In this document: in pieces, positions 8,918 through 18,442 of the stretch
How positions within the stretch are numbered: the stretch's first letter is position 1
Layout: every line of letters starts with the position of its first letter
Assembly (NCBI RefSeq): GCF_008369295.1
Contig: NZ_VOBG01000008.1
Coordinates: 62,001-126,000 of the forward strand
From: Pseudomonas sp. ANT_H4
GTDB taxonomy: Bacteria; Pseudomonadota; Gammaproteobacteria; Pseudomonadales; Pseudomonadaceae
Direction of reading: 5' to 3'
Length of the DNA stretch: 64,000 nt
Position numbers and translations under genes: made by a program
Notes under the pieces: model-generated
Databases searched by the model: none
What the model was told of the DNA's origin: nothing
The model's input: only the letters and a program-made list of their open reading frames with translations

Positions 8918-10345
8918 TTACAGACTCAAGCGCACACGCAAAGAATCGGCATATTCCTGCCATTCATCAAGCACCTGACGCTGAGCCGATGTAGCACTAA
9001 CAGCCAACTCAAGCCTGGCCTGTTTGAAACTCTCAAGGGTATTGGGCGCCCCGTAGTCCGCGTCTGACAAACGTTGCTGACAGAAAAGCGTCCAGCGTTG
9101 TTGCTCTTCGCTATTCAAGGTCTCAGCAAAGTTGCGAGCGCGGTAACGAAATAATAATTCCGGTAACCGATGATCATCGAAAGGCCACTGCTGGCGTGCT
9201 AGTTGTACAGGTTCACAAGCTCTCACTTGTTCACATAAACGCCGATCACGATCACCGATAAAACCATCATAAAGCTGCTGTTCAGGGTCGGCACTCGACG
9301 CAAAATCTTCTTCGGCGTAAATCGCTGCCAATTTATCGCGCCAAAGTTCCTGTGCGTCAGTTAGCCGCAGCGCCCGAGCCTGATATTCATCCATATCCAG
9401 GTTCAAGCGTTGGCGATCCTCTGCCCGCAGCACATTCAAGGGCGCAACCACCGGGCAACGATTGATGTGCACCAACTTGAGTGGCACCGGCAACTCACCG
9501 TCGGCGAGGTCATCACGGCGGGTATACAGGCGTTGACGCAAGGTATCTGCGTCCAGGTCCAGCAACCCCTGGGGATCGAGCCCCAGATCACAAACGATCA
9601 AGGCGTTGCGATTGCGCGGATGCCAGGCCAGCGGCAGGACTACGCCGAGATAATGCCGCTCGGCAGAAAAGCGCCCGCAGATGTGCACCATTGGCTGTAA
9701 CAACCTGACCTGGTCCATGACCCGCTGTTTGCTGCGTTGCTGAAACAGCCAGTCGTAGAGCTTGGGTTGTTTGTCACGAATCAATCGGGCCAGTGCAATG
9801 GTGGCACGCACATCGGACAAGGCATCGTGAGCCTGCCCATGGTCGATACCATTGGCCGCCGTCAGCCGCTCAAGCTTGAGGGTGACGCGGCCGTCCTGCT
9901 GTGGCCAGACGATTCCTTCCGGGCGCAGCGCATAAGCGGTGCGCACTACATCGATCAGGTCCCAGCGGCTATTGCCGCCCTGCCACTCCCGGGCGTAGGG
10001 GTCGAAAAAGTTGCGGTACAAACTGTAGCGCGTCATTTCATCATCGAAACGCAAGGTGTTGTAGCCGGCCCCACACGTACCGGGCGCAGCGAGTTCGGCA
10101 TGCACCCGAGTCATGAAATCGGCCTCGGCCAAGCCTTTTTCCGCCAGTTGGCCGGGAGTGATGCCAGTGATCATGCACGCTGCCGGGTGCGGCAAAATAT
10201 CATCGCTGGGTTGGCAATAGAGGTTGACCGGCGGCCCAACCTCATTGAGCTCAAGGTCAGTACGAATGCCGGCTACCTGCAGCGGGCGGTCGTTACGCGG
10301 GTTGATGCCAGTGGTTTCATAGTCGTACCAGAAGATAGTGGTCAC
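8918..10345 (-). CDS. sbcB: Exodeoxyribonuclease I
   Basis: A 475-residue single-strand-specific 3'-5' exonuclease used in mismatch repair and recombination; the length equals that of E. coli ExoI. The DEDDh catalytic domain begins FWYDYETTG with the metal-binding D8 and E10. The HDALSDVRATIAL segment provides the later His/Asp residues. The SH3-like and C-terminal helical regions follow at full length (ending YADSLRVRLSL). It is convergent with mvaT and divergent from the RDD operon. Confidence 0.96.
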   Translation of the reverse strand: MTTIFWYDYETTGINPRNDRPLQVAGIRTDLELNEVGPPVNLYCQPSDDILPHPAACMITGITPGQLAEKGLAEADFMTRVHAELAAPGTCGAGYNTLRFDDEMTRYSLYRNFFDPYAREWQGGNSRWDLIDVVRTAYALRPEGIVWPQQDGRVTLKLERLTAANGIDHGQAHDALSDVRATIALARLIRDKQPKLYDWLFQQRSKQRVMDQVRLLQPMVHICGRFSAERHYLGVVLPLAWHPRNRNALIVCDLGLDPQGLLDLDADTLRQRLYTRRDDLADGELPVPLKLVHINRCPVVAPLNVLRAEDRQRLNLDMDEYQARALRLTDAQELWRDKLAAIYAEEDFASSADPEQQLYDGFIGDRDRRLCEQVRACEPVQLARQQWPFDDHRLPELLFRYRARNFAETLNSEEQQRWTLFCQQRLSDADYGAPNTLESFKQARLELAVSATSAQRQVLDEWQEYADSLRVRLSL

Positions 10346-10555
10346 GGGCTATTCCTGTGCTGAAGACCGACAAAGTCTAGGCGTTGAAAGGCGCCGGGGG
10401 CCAGCGCCATATGCACTGGATAAACATTCAGTGAAATGTTGGCGCAGTTTGAGGTGTTGCTTGTGCCGACGACACTGCTAGCATCCGTCTCTCTATTCGC
10501 CGGCTGCCCGCCAAGGTCGCCCATGCTCAACCGCTCCGCACTGCCAGGGAATGCG

Positions 10556-11248
10556 ATGCCACCAGCACCACTGGACACCCGCTACCAGATCGAAACCCCG
10601 GAAGGTATCGACCTGCCGCTGCGCCCGGCCGGCCTGCTGCCCCGTGCGCTGGCGTTCGGTTTTGACCTGGGCTTGCGCGGCGTGATCCTTGGCATCCTGT
10701 TCACCGCCTTGGCCTTTCTCGGCAACCTGGGCATGGGCCTGGGTTCGATCCTGCTGTTCCTCGTCAGTTGGTGGTACATGGTGCTGTTCGAAGTCCTCAA
10801 CCAGGGCTGCTCGCCGGGCAAGCAAATCATGGGCCTGCGGGTGGTGCAGGACGACGGAACGCCCATTGGCTGGGCCTCCTCGCTGATCCGCAACCTGCTG
10901 CGTTTCGTCGACATGCTGCCATTCGCCTACTTCCTCGGCGCAATCAGTTGCCTGCAACACCCCAACTTCAAGCGCCTGGGAGATCTGGCGGCAGGGACCC
11001 TGGTGATCTACCGCGAGCAGCCCCTGTCACGACCGCAACTACCAGAAGCACCGGCGTTGCGCCTGCCGTTTGCCCTTGACCTGAACGAGCAGCGGGCGAT
11101 TCTCGCTTTCGCCGAGCGCCAGGGCGAGTTGTCCGCAGAAAGGGTCAATGAACTGGCCGCTATTCTCGCCACACCCCTGAACGTCTCCCCCGCTCGGGCA
11201 GTGGCGCAGCTCAATGGCGTGGCGCGTGGTTTGTTGGGGCCGGCATGA
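10556..11248 (+). CDS. RDD-family membrane protein (first gene of MoxR operon)
   Basis: A 230-residue inner-membrane protein with an RDD domain: the RPAGLLPRALAFGFDLGLRG segment carries the conserved Arg and Asp, followed by hydrophobic helices and the GCSPGKQIMGLRVVQDDG loop typical of the family. A hydrophilic C-terminal tail of about 60 residues follows. The start at 10556 has AGGGA five bases upstream; ATG 10523, with AAGG, is an alternative that adds 11 residues. Its stop overlaps the SpoIIM-like start by four bases. The function of RDD proteins in such operons is unknown; a channel or scaffold role has been suggested for some relatives. Confidence 0.85.
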   Translation: MPPAPLDTRYQIETPEGIDLPLRPAGLLPRALAFGFDLGLRGVILGILFTALAFLGNLGMGLGSILLFLVSWWYMVLFEVLNQGCSPGKQIMGLRVVQDDGTPIGWASSLIRNLLRFVDMLPFAYFLGAISCLQHPNFKRLGDLAAGTLVIYREQPLSRPQLPEAPALRLPFALDLNEQRAILAFAERQGELSAERVNELAAILATPLNVSPARAVAQLNGVARGLLGPA

Positions 11249-12225
11249 AGCAAAGTCTTTTCGAAACCCGTCACCAGCCCCATTGGCAGGCGTTTGCCGC
11301 CCAACTGACGGCGCTTGAACAAGGCAAGGCCAAGCATCAGGACCTGACGGGCTTCCCCCATGATTACCGACGTTTATGCCAACACCTGGCGCTGGCACAG
11401 GAGCGCGGCTACAGCAGCTACCTGGTGGACCCGCTGCAACAACTCGCCCTGCGTGGCCATCAGCAGCTGTACCGCCATCGCAGCCAGCTGGGCGCCAGCG
11501 TATTGAGTTTTGTGCTGGCCGGCTTTCCCCGGCTGGTCCGCGAACAGTGGCGCTTTGTGCTGGTGGCCAGCCTGCTGTTCTTTGGCAGCCTAATCGGCAT
11601 TACCTTGCTGGTGTACCTGTTTCCCGACCTGATCTACAGCATCGTCAGCCCGCAACAAGTGGCCGAGATGCAGACCATGTACGACCCCGACGCCAGCCGC
11701 CTGGGGCGCGCCGCCGAGCGGGCATCAAGCGAGGACTGGATGATGTTCGGCTATTACGTCATGCATAACATCGGTATCGCCTTCCAGACCTTTGCGGCAG
11801 GCTTGCTGTTTGGCCTGGGCAGTGTGTTTTTCCTGTTCTTCAATGGGCTGATGATCGGCGCTATCGCCGGTCACCTGACGGAAATCGGCTACGAGCAAAC
11901 CTTCTGGTCGTTTGTCATTGGTCATGGTGCTTTCGAATTAAGCGCCATCGCCCTGGCCGGGGCGGCGGGCCTGCAACTGGGCTGGGCGTTGATCGCCCCT
12001 GGCTCCCTGACCCGTGGCGAAGCCCTGCGTTTAGCTGCGCACAAAAGCGTACAGATGATCTGCGGCGTCATGCTGTTTCTGCTGATAGCAGCATTTATCG
12101 AGGCCTATTGGTCCTCCGCCACCAGCGTTGCGCCATGGATCAAGTACCTGGCGGGTGCCGCGCTATGGATACTGGTGGCCGCCTACCTGCTGCTCGCCGG
12201 TCGGAGTCGCCATGCGCCTGAGTGA
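11245..12225 (+). CDS. SpoIIM-like membrane protein
   Basis: A 326-residue multi-spanning protein of the stage II sporulation protein M superfamily. A soluble helical N-terminus (about 1-90) is followed by five or so hydrophobic segments. The family patterns HNIGIAFQTFAAGLLFGLGS and GHGAFELSAIALAGAAGLQLG are present. SpoIIM of Bacillus works with peptidoglycan hydrolases during engulfment; in non-sporulating proteobacteria the role is unknown. It overlaps the RDD gene by 4 bases and the DUF4129 gene by 14 bases, so the three are probably translationally coupled. Confidence 0.85.
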   Translation: MKQSLFETRHQPHWQAFAAQLTALEQGKAKHQDLTGFPHDYRRLCQHLALAQERGYSSYLVDPLQQLALRGHQQLYRHRSQLGASVLSFVLAGFPRLVREQWRFVLVASLLFFGSLIGITLLVYLFPDLIYSIVSPQQVAEMQTMYDPDASRLGRAAERASSEDWMMFGYYVMHNIGIAFQTFAAGLLFGLGSVFFLFFNGLMIGAIAGHLTEIGYEQTFWSFVIGHGAFELSAIALAGAAGLQLGWALIAPGSLTRGEALRLAAHKSVQMICGVMLFLLIAAFIEAYWSSATSVAPWIKYLAGAALWILVAAYLLLAGRSRHAPE

Positions 12226-13741
12226 TGCCAGCGTGGTGATCCGCCCCCGAAGCTCTTGGGAAGCCATGGACCTGGGCGTGTTATTGGCCCGCGAGCACCG
12301 CATGCTGTTAATGAGTAGCTGGGCACTGGTAAGCCTGCCTGTTTTCGCCCTGCTCAGCCTCCTGCTGTGGGACTACCCAACCATCGCACTGTTGCTGTTC
12401 TGGTGGCTGAAACCTGCTTTCGACCGCCTGCCGCTGTATATCCTGTCCAAAGCCTTGTTCGGCGAAACACCCACACTCAAGCAGGCCTTGCGCCAATGGC
12501 CACGTCTGCTCAAGGGCCAACTGTTTGCCAGTTTGAGCTGGCGGCGCTTGAGCCTCAGTCGCAGCTTCGTAATGCCCGTAGTGCAACTTGAAGGCCTGGA
12601 GGGCCAGGCCCGACAACGGCGCCTGGGCATCCTGCAACAACGCAATGCCGGCGCCGCCCGCTGGCTGACGCTGATCGGCGTGCACCTGGAAATGGCGCTA
12701 TGGATCGGCTTGATGGTGCTGTTCTATCTATTCCTGCCGCAACAGATCGAACTGGACTGGGACTGGCAGCAGCTCGCGCTCACTACCGGGGGTGACTGGC
12801 TCTGGCTGGAGCACCTGACCAATGCCTTCTACGCACTGATCCTGGTGTTCTGGGAACCGATCTACGTTGCCTGCGGTTTCAGCCTCTACCTGAACCGGCG
12901 CACGGTACTGGAAGCCTGGGACCTGGAGCTGATATTCCGCCGCCTGCGCCAACGCCTGGGTTCGGTAGCCACGGCTTTGTTGTTGGCGACAGGACTGCTA
13001 TTGGTTCCGCCAACTCCCCGTGCGATGGCTGAACAGCCCGTGGACTCAAAAACCGTGAGCACTCAAGCCGCCAGCCAGTCGATCAAGGCGTTGCTGGAAC
13101 AGCCCCCTTTCAAAAATCCGGAAACGCTCACCCGCTATCGCTTCGGCGACGACAAAACCACCGATAAAAACAAACCCGAGGGCGACGCCAAGCTGCCGGC
13201 CTGGTTGCAAGCGCTGCTGGATAACCTCAACAGCAACTCCTTCAAGCATCTTGCCCTGGGCCTGGAAGTACTGCTTTGGGGCTTGCTGTTGGGGGCCATA
13301 GCCCTGGTGATCTGGCGCTATCGCGACTGGTTGCGCACCTTTGTCAGCCAGCGTAGCGCGCACAAGCCCAAGGCCATCAAACCCGCTCCCGCTCAACTGT
13401 TCGGCCTGGAACTGGGCACCGAAACCCTACCCGACGACATCGCCAGCACTGCCGAACAGCTCTGGCCCACGCAGCCCCGGGAAGCACTCGGTTTGCTCTA
13501 TCGCGGCTTGCTCAGCCGGCTGCTGCATGACTTCAACCTGCCGCTGAAAAGCGCCGACACCGAAGGCCAAGTCCTGGAGCGCATCCGCCAGTTGCAACAA
13601 CCGCAGTTGCTGGCCTTCAGCGATGACCTGACCCAGCATTGGCAAAACCTCGCCTATGGCCATCGCCTGCCCCCCGCGCTGGTGCAACAGCAGCTGTGCA
13701 GCCACTGGCGCGCCTTGTTCGGTTCCGGAGCTGTGCAATGA
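12212..13741 (+). CDS. DUF4129-domain membrane protein
   Basis: A 509-residue protein with hydrophobic segments near residues 30-60, 150-170 and 250-275, a periplasmic stretch of about 100 residues after a VPPTPRAMA cleavage-like site, another TM (LEVLLWGLLLGAIALVIWRY), and a C-terminal DUF4129 domain (PREALGLLYRGLLSRLLHDF and following). DUF4129 is usually the C-terminal part of membrane transglutaminases, but no transglutaminase domain is visible here. The true start is ATG 12212, with GGAG five bases upstream; the open frame from 12128 overlaps the previous gene too far. The role is unknown and presumably lies in the same envelope complex as its neighbours. Confidence 0.8.
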   Translation: MRLSDASVVIRPRSSWEAMDLGVLLAREHRMLLMSSWALVSLPVFALLSLLLWDYPTIALLLFWWLKPAFDRLPLYILSKALFGETPTLKQALRQWPRLLKGQLFASLSWRRLSLSRSFVMPVVQLEGLEGQARQRRLGILQQRNAGAARWLTLIGVHLEMALWIGLMVLFYLFLPQQIELDWDWQQLALTTGGDWLWLEHLTNAFYALILVFWEPIYVACGFSLYLNRRTVLEAWDLELIFRRLRQRLGSVATALLLATGLLLVPPTPRAMAEQPVDSKTVSTQAASQSIKALLEQPPFKNPETLTRYRFGDDKTTDKNKPEGDAKLPAWLQALLDNLNSNSFKHLALGLEVLLWGLLLGAIALVIWRYRDWLRTFVSQRSAHKPKAIKPAPAQLFGLELGTETLPDDIASTAEQLWPTQPREALGLLYRGLLSRLLHDFNLPLKSADTEGQVLERIRQLQQPQLLAFSDDLTQHWQNLAYGHRLPPALVQQQLCSHWRALFGSGAVQ

Positions 13742-14895
13742 ACCGGCTACTGCTCTGGGTAGGCTTGCTGCTTGGTTGCCTGTTGGCGGCCGGTGGTTTC
13801 TACGCCTGGCACAAGGCGATTCCCTACGAGGAAGTGGTGGATCGCGGCCCATCGCCTGAAGCCCAGGCCAATTCCTACCTGGCGGCGGAACACTTTCTGC
13901 GCCAGCAGGGCCTGACGGTCGAACACGCCAACAGCCTTGAGCGCCTGGCCAGCCTGCCGCCCAAAGGCAACAGCCTGTTATTGCTGGGTGAGCGCAGCAG
14001 TATGACGCCGCGCCAAGTCGATCAGTTGCTACAGTGGACCAAGGCCGGCGGCCATTTGTTGCTGGTGGCCGAAGCCATGTGGGATGAAGAAACCGAGACC
14101 AGCGGCGATCTGCTGCTGGATCGCTTGCAGTTGCGACAGACCTTCAGCGATGGCTTCGACGAGCCGGCGCTCGCCAGCAAGCACAAGGCCCCCGACCTGA
14201 CACGGCTCTATGTCGACAACGAAACCGCCCCGGCTTTTTTCAGTTTCGACACCGACTTCAACCTCACCGACCCCAAGCACCTGGCACAGTTCTCGGCCAA
14301 CAGCGCCAAGTCCAGCCACCTAATGCAACTGGACCTCGGCCACGGCAGCGTCACCGTAATCACCGACAGCGAACTGTGGAAACCCCCGGACATTGGCCTT
14401 CACGACAACGCCTGGCTGCTGTGGTACCTGAACCAGGGCCGTGACGTCACACTGCTGTTCAACAGCGATGTCGATGACCTGTTCAGCCTGTTGTTGCGCT
14501 ACTTCCCCCAGGCGCTGGTGGCGCTCGGCGCGTTGATTGCACTGGGAGTGTGGCAATCGGGCATGCGCCAGGGGCCGATCCAGGCACCCGCGCCCAAGGC
14601 TCGCCGGCAGTTGCAGGAACACTTGAACGCCAGCGCCGATTTCCTGCTGCGCCGCAGCGGGCAGAACAGCCTGTTGCACGCCCTGCAACGCGACATCTTG
14701 CGCACCGCCCGGCGCCGCCACCCTGGATTCGAACACCTCGACACCGCCGAACAGTGGCAGGCCCTTGAACGCCTGACCCGTCAACCCACTCTCATCATCA
14801 GCCAGGCCATGGGTCCACTCCCGGCAAAGCGGCTCTCCAGCGCCGACTTCAGCCGCCATGTGGCCTGCCTGCAAACTCTCAGGAATGCCCTATGA
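13738..14895 (+). CDS. DUF4350-domain membrane protein
   Basis: A 385-residue protein with an N-terminal TM (residues 3-22), a large DUF4350 domain (about 35-260; PEAQANSYLAAEHFLRQQGL, then GNSLLLLGERSSMTPRQV) resembling GATase-like folds, a second TM (YFPQALVALGALIALGVWQ) and a basic C-terminal tail. DUF4350 proteins recur beside MoxR ATPases and DUF58 proteins. The start ATG overlaps the DUF4129 stop as ATGA. No enzymatic residues can be assigned. Confidence 0.8.
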   Translation: MNRLLLWVGLLLGCLLAAGGFYAWHKAIPYEEVVDRGPSPEAQANSYLAAEHFLRQQGLTVEHANSLERLASLPPKGNSLLLLGERSSMTPRQVDQLLQWTKAGGHLLLVAEAMWDEETETSGDLLLDRLQLRQTFSDGFDEPALASKHKAPDLTRLYVDNETAPAFFSFDTDFNLTDPKHLAQFSANSAKSSHLMQLDLGHGSVTVITDSELWKPPDIGLHDNAWLLWYLNQGRDVTLLFNSDVDDLFSLLLRYFPQALVALGALIALGVWQSGMRQGPIQAPAPKARRQLQEHLNASADFLLRRSGQNSLLHALQRDILRTARRRHPGFEHLDTAEQWQALERLTRQPTLIISQAMGPLPAKRLSSADFSRHVACLQTLRNAL

Positions 14896-15896
14896 GCGAT
14901 TTTCCAGCGGACCCATCCCTGACGGCCGATGCCGAGCCATCCCGCCAGCGCGCCAGCCAACTGGCCCAGGCACTGCGCATCGAGTTGCGCAAAGCGGTCA
15001 TCGGCCAGGACGCAGTAATTGATGATGTCCTCACCGCGCTGATCGCCGGCGGCCACGTGTTGCTCGAAGGGGTTCCGGGCCTGGGCAAGACTTTGCTGGT
15101 GCGCGCCCTGGCCCGCTGCTTTGGCGGCGAATTCGCACGTATCCAGTTCACCCCGGACCTGATGCCCAGCGATGTCACCGGGCATGCCGTGTACGACCTG
15201 CACACCGAACAGTTCAAGTTGCGCAAGGGGCCGTTGTTCACCAATTTGCTGCTGGCCGACGAAATCAACCGCGCCCCGGCGAAAACCCAGGCGGCGTTGC
15301 TTGAAGCGATGCAGGAGCGCCAGGTGACCCTTGAGGGCGAAGCCCTGCCCATCGGGCAACCGTTCATGGTGCTGGCCACCCAGAACCCGATTGAGCAGGA
15401 AGGTACCTACCCTTTGCCTGAGGCCGAACTGGATCGCTTCATGCTCAAGGTCCGCATGGACTACCCCCAAGCGCAGCAGGAACTGGATATGGTTCGCGAG
15501 GTAACTCGCTCACCCCGGGCCGACATGCTCGACGTACAGCCACTTCGTACCGTGCTGCACGCCGAAGACGTGCTGCTGTTGCAACAGGTCGCCAGTGAGC
15601 TGGCACTGGATGAGCAGGTACTCGACTACGCCGTGCGCCTGGCCCGCACCACCCGCAGTTGGCCCGGCCTGACCATCGGCGCCGGCCCACGGGCATCCAT
15701 CGCCCTGGTGCGCGGCGCAAGGGCCAGAGCCTTGCTGCGTGGCGGCGAGTTCGTGACCCCGGATGACGTCAAGGGCTGCGCCCTGGCGGTGTTGCGCCAT
15801 CGGGTGCGCATTGCCCCGGAGCTGGACATAGACGGGCTGGAGGTGGACCAAGTGCTCAAGCAACTGCTGGACCAAGTGCCGGCGCCACGGCAATGA
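14892..15896 (+). CDS. MoxR-family AAA+ ATPase
   Basis: A 334-residue AAA+ ATPase. Walker A is GVPGLGKT, Walker B is LLLADEINRAP, sensor 1 lies in ATQNPIEQEGTYPLPEAELDRF, and a C-terminal lid domain follows. MoxR proteins act as chaperones that mature or regulate partner complexes, typically with a von Willebrand or DUF58 partner encoded next to them. The DUF58 gene follows seven bases downstream. It overlaps the DUF4350 gene by four bases. Confidence 0.92.
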   Translation: MSDFPADPSLTADAEPSRQRASQLAQALRIELRKAVIGQDAVIDDVLTALIAGGHVLLEGVPGLGKTLLVRALARCFGGEFARIQFTPDLMPSDVTGHAVYDLHTEQFKLRKGPLFTNLLLADEINRAPAKTQAALLEAMQERQVTLEGEALPIGQPFMVLATQNPIEQEGTYPLPEAELDRFMLKVRMDYPQAQQELDMVREVTRSPRADMLDVQPLRTVLHAEDVLLLQQVASELALDEQVLDYAVRLARTTRSWPGLTIGAGPRASIALVRGARARALLRGGEFVTPDDVKGCALAVLRHRVRIAPELDIDGLEVDQVLKQLLDQVPAPRQ

Positions 15897-15903
15897 TCCG
15901 CCC

Positions 15904-17235
15904 ATGAAGCCCACTCGCCTGCTGCTGATCTGGCTCGGTGTGCTGCTGGGGTTGAGCATCGTGCTCGGCACCTTCGCGGCCCTGCAAGTCGACGTGCCGG
16001 ACACGCTGCACTCAATGGTCTGGGGCCTGCTCCTGGCCCTGTTGCTGCTGGCCCTGCTGGACGCCAGCCGCCTGAAGCGCCGCCCCTCCCCGCGAGTACA
16101 ACGGCAAATGCCGGGTAGCCTGGCCCTGGGTCGTTGGGGCGATGTGCGGATCACCCTGGAACACGACTACCCAGAGCCACTGACCCTGACGGTGTTCGAT
16201 CACGTGCCCGAAGGCTTGAGTGTGGAGAATCTGCCCCAGTCCATTGCCCTGCGGCCCGGTGAACACAGTGAATTGAGCTACCGCCTGCGCCCATTGAGGC
16301 GCGGGCACTTCAGCTTTGAGCGCTGCGAAGTCCATCTCCCCAGCCCCCTAGGCCTGTGGTCGGCACGACGCCATGTACAGGTCAAGGATATGACACGGGT
16401 CTACCCGGATTTCGCCCGTCTGTACGGCGCGCAGTTACTGGCCGTAGACAACTGGCTCAGCCAACTCGGCGTGCGCCAGCATCAACGTCGTGGGCTAGGC
16501 CTGGAGTTTCACCAGTTACGGGAATTTCGCGAGGGCGACAGCCTGCGCCAGATCGACTGGAAAGCCACTGCCCGGCAACGCACGCCGATTGCCCGGGAGT
16601 ATCAGGATGAGCGTGATCAACAGATCGTATTCATGCTCGATTGCGGCCGGCGCATGCGCAGCCAGGACGTCGAACTGTCCCATTTCGATCATGCCCTCAA
16701 CGCCTGCCTGCTGCTCAGCTACGTCGCCTTGCGCCAAGGCGATGCCGTGGGCCTTTGCACGTTCGCCTGCGACCAACCGCGTTACCTGGCGCCGGTCAAG
16801 GGTAGTGGCCAGCTCAACCTGCTGCTCAACGCCGTGTATGACCTGGACACCACCCGGCGTACCGCCGATTACCAGGCGGCCGCCAGCCAACTGCTGGCCC
16901 GGCAAAAACGTCGGGCGCTGGTGATCGTGGTGACCAATTTGCGGGATGAGGACGATGAGGAGTTGCTGACGGCAGTCAAACGCATCAGCCGCCAACACCG
17001 GGTGTTGGTGGCCAGCCTGTGGGAAGAAGTCCTCGACCAACTGCGCCAGGCACCGGTACAGACCCTGCCCGAAGCCCTGGCCTATTGCGGCACCGTCGAT
17101 TACCTCAATGCGCGGGAAGAACTCCATGACCGCTTGAAAGCCCAGGGCCTGGCCGTGTTGGATACTCGCCCTTCAGAACTGGGAGCTGCCCTGGTGACGC
17201 GCTACCTGGGCTGGAAAAAAGCCGGCGCGCTATGA
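15904..17235 (+). CDS. DUF58-domain protein, partner of MoxR
   Basis: A 443-residue protein with two N-terminal TM segments (about 5-24 and 36-54), a beta-rich region, the DUF58 signature (LREFREGDSLRQIDWKATAR followed by EYQDERDQQIVFMLDCGRRM), and a C-terminal half with a degenerate von Willebrand A fold. The vWA metal site is not canonical: LDCGRRM stands where DxSxS is expected. DUF58 proteins are thought to act with MoxR ATPases. This is the last gene of the operon, and no hairpin terminator is obvious after it. Confidence 0.85.
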   Translation: MKPTRLLLIWLGVLLGLSIVLGTFAALQVDVPDTLHSMVWGLLLALLLLALLDASRLKRRPSPRVQRQMPGSLALGRWGDVRITLEHDYPEPLTLTVFDHVPEGLSVENLPQSIALRPGEHSELSYRLRPLRRGHFSFERCEVHLPSPLGLWSARRHVQVKDMTRVYPDFARLYGAQLLAVDNWLSQLGVRQHQRRGLGLEFHQLREFREGDSLRQIDWKATARQRTPIAREYQDERDQQIVFMLDCGRRMRSQDVELSHFDHALNACLLLSYVALRQGDAVGLCTFACDQPRYLAPVKGSGQLNLLLNAVYDLDTTRRTADYQAAASQLLARQKRRALVIVVTNLRDEDDEELLTAVKRISRQHRVLVASLWEEVLDQLRQAPVQTLPEALAYCGTVDYLNAREELHDRLKAQGLAVLDTRPSELGAALVTRYLGWKKAGAL

Positions 17236-17299
17236 ACCCGGCGCACGGCCCAGGCTTTCGGTACAAACACCGAAACTCGGCTGACAACGCGCACGGTTC

Positions 17300-17659
17300 C
17301 TAGGCTGAAGCCTGCAAGGGATCAAAGCTGAAGTACTGCAACAGCGCGTTGATCAGTTGCCCATACTCAACAGGCGCCTGCAACACACTGAACCCCGAGT
17401 CGTATTGCTGGGGGTTGATATCTTCATGGCTCCACAGGCAGGTCGCCGTGAGGTCAATGGCATGCATATCGCCCTCGGGCCCGGGGATCTTCAAGCGCAG
17501 CTCGAAATCCACGTCGACCATCATGGGCAATTGGCTGATTAACATCAGCCCCTCCTCGGAGACGTCGCCCAAGTAGCCAATAGGCTTGTCCGTGAGGCGG
17601 TTGAACACTCGCAGAAAGCAGGTTAATTGATGCCGTTTGATCCGTCGGTTAGTAAACAT
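17300..17659 (-). CDS. PilZ-domain protein (cyclic-di-GMP effector candidate)
   Basis: A 119-residue single-domain PilZ protein. The cyclic-di-GMP motifs are visible: RxxxR in NRRIKRH near the N-terminus, and DVSEEG about 30 residues later in place of D/NxSxxG. The rest of the beta barrel (LTATCLWSHEDINPQQYDSG) follows. The open frame extends to 17887, but the ATG at 17659 gives the usual N-terminus, although its ribosome site is weak. No partner gene shows which process it controls. Confidence 0.8.
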   Translation of the reverse strand: MFTNRRIKRHQLTCFLRVFNRLTDKPIGYLGDVSEEGLMLISQLPMMVDVDFELRLKIPGPEGDMHAIDLTATCLWSHEDINPQQYDSGFSVLQAPVEYGQLINALLQYFSFDPLQASA

Positions 17660-17893
17660 GGTGAGTTTGCCATCCAATGACCATGACTCTGGCCGCTCCA
17701 GTGATTCGGAACGGGTCGGTGATGCCAACAACCCGCTCTCCCTGGATCTCGGTGCGACAACAGCAAGGTACTTTGTCACTTTACAGCTGCCGAATCCGGA
17801 TCCTGCATCCATTTGAATAGAAAGTTGTACAAACAGACTTTCAAAGATTAGTTCAAGTCTGGTAAGGGACCAGCTATAAAATGGCAAATATCA

Positions 17894-18268
17894 TCACAAT
17901 GCTGCTGGCCTAGGCTGCGCGGCACTTGCACCGGGGTAATGCCCCAGTTGCTGCAGGGTATCCAGTCGCGCACGAGCGCGGAACGCGTATTCGCTGGTCG
18001 GGTACTGGCTGATGATGAATTGGTAAGTTTGCACCGCATCAACAAACAGTTTTTGCCGTTCCAGGCACTGGCCGCGCAGCATCGAGACCTCCGGTTGCAC
18101 GTAGCGACGGGAACGACTCTCACGGTCGACCTGGGACAACTCAAGGGTGACCCGCGCACAGTCGCCGACGCCATAGGCACGATAGGCGTTGTTCAAATGG
18201 TGGTCCATCGACCAGCGGGTGCAGCCGACAACACTGACGGCAAGGGCAGCAATGATCACAATTCGCAT
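17894..18268 (-). CDS. Small outer-membrane-type lipoprotein
   Basis: A 124-residue predicted lipoprotein. The signal peptide MRIVIIAALAVSVVGC ends in a lipobox-like VVGC. The mature part has a helical, TPR-like repeat (CARVTLELSQVD, then DAVQTYQFIISQYPTSEYAFRARARL) as in BamD/YfgL-type tetratricopeptide lipoproteins, and an alanine/proline tail. AGGAG stands eight bases before the ATG; the upstream extension to 18310 is not needed. It diverges from pyk. The function is unknown; envelope assembly is a guess from the fold. Confidence 0.75.
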   Translation of the reverse strand: MRIVIIAALAVSVVGCTRWSMDHHLNNAYRAYGVGDCARVTLELSQVDRESRSRRYVQPEVSMLRGQCLERQKLFVDAVQTYQFIISQYPTSEYAFRARARLDTLQQLGHYPGASAAQPRPAAL

Positions 18269-18442
18269 GGGGGTTCTCCTGTCTTGTGCAATGTATCGAC
18301 CCGTGCGCAAAAATCTTCAAGATTGATCGTTTATACAAATAGCTGGAAACAAGTGAATCGCCGATAAGTAGTGCAAACGAACAATGACTACAACCAAAGA
18401 GCATAGTAGCCTTCCTCAGTCCTTGAACTCAGGAGTCCGTGC

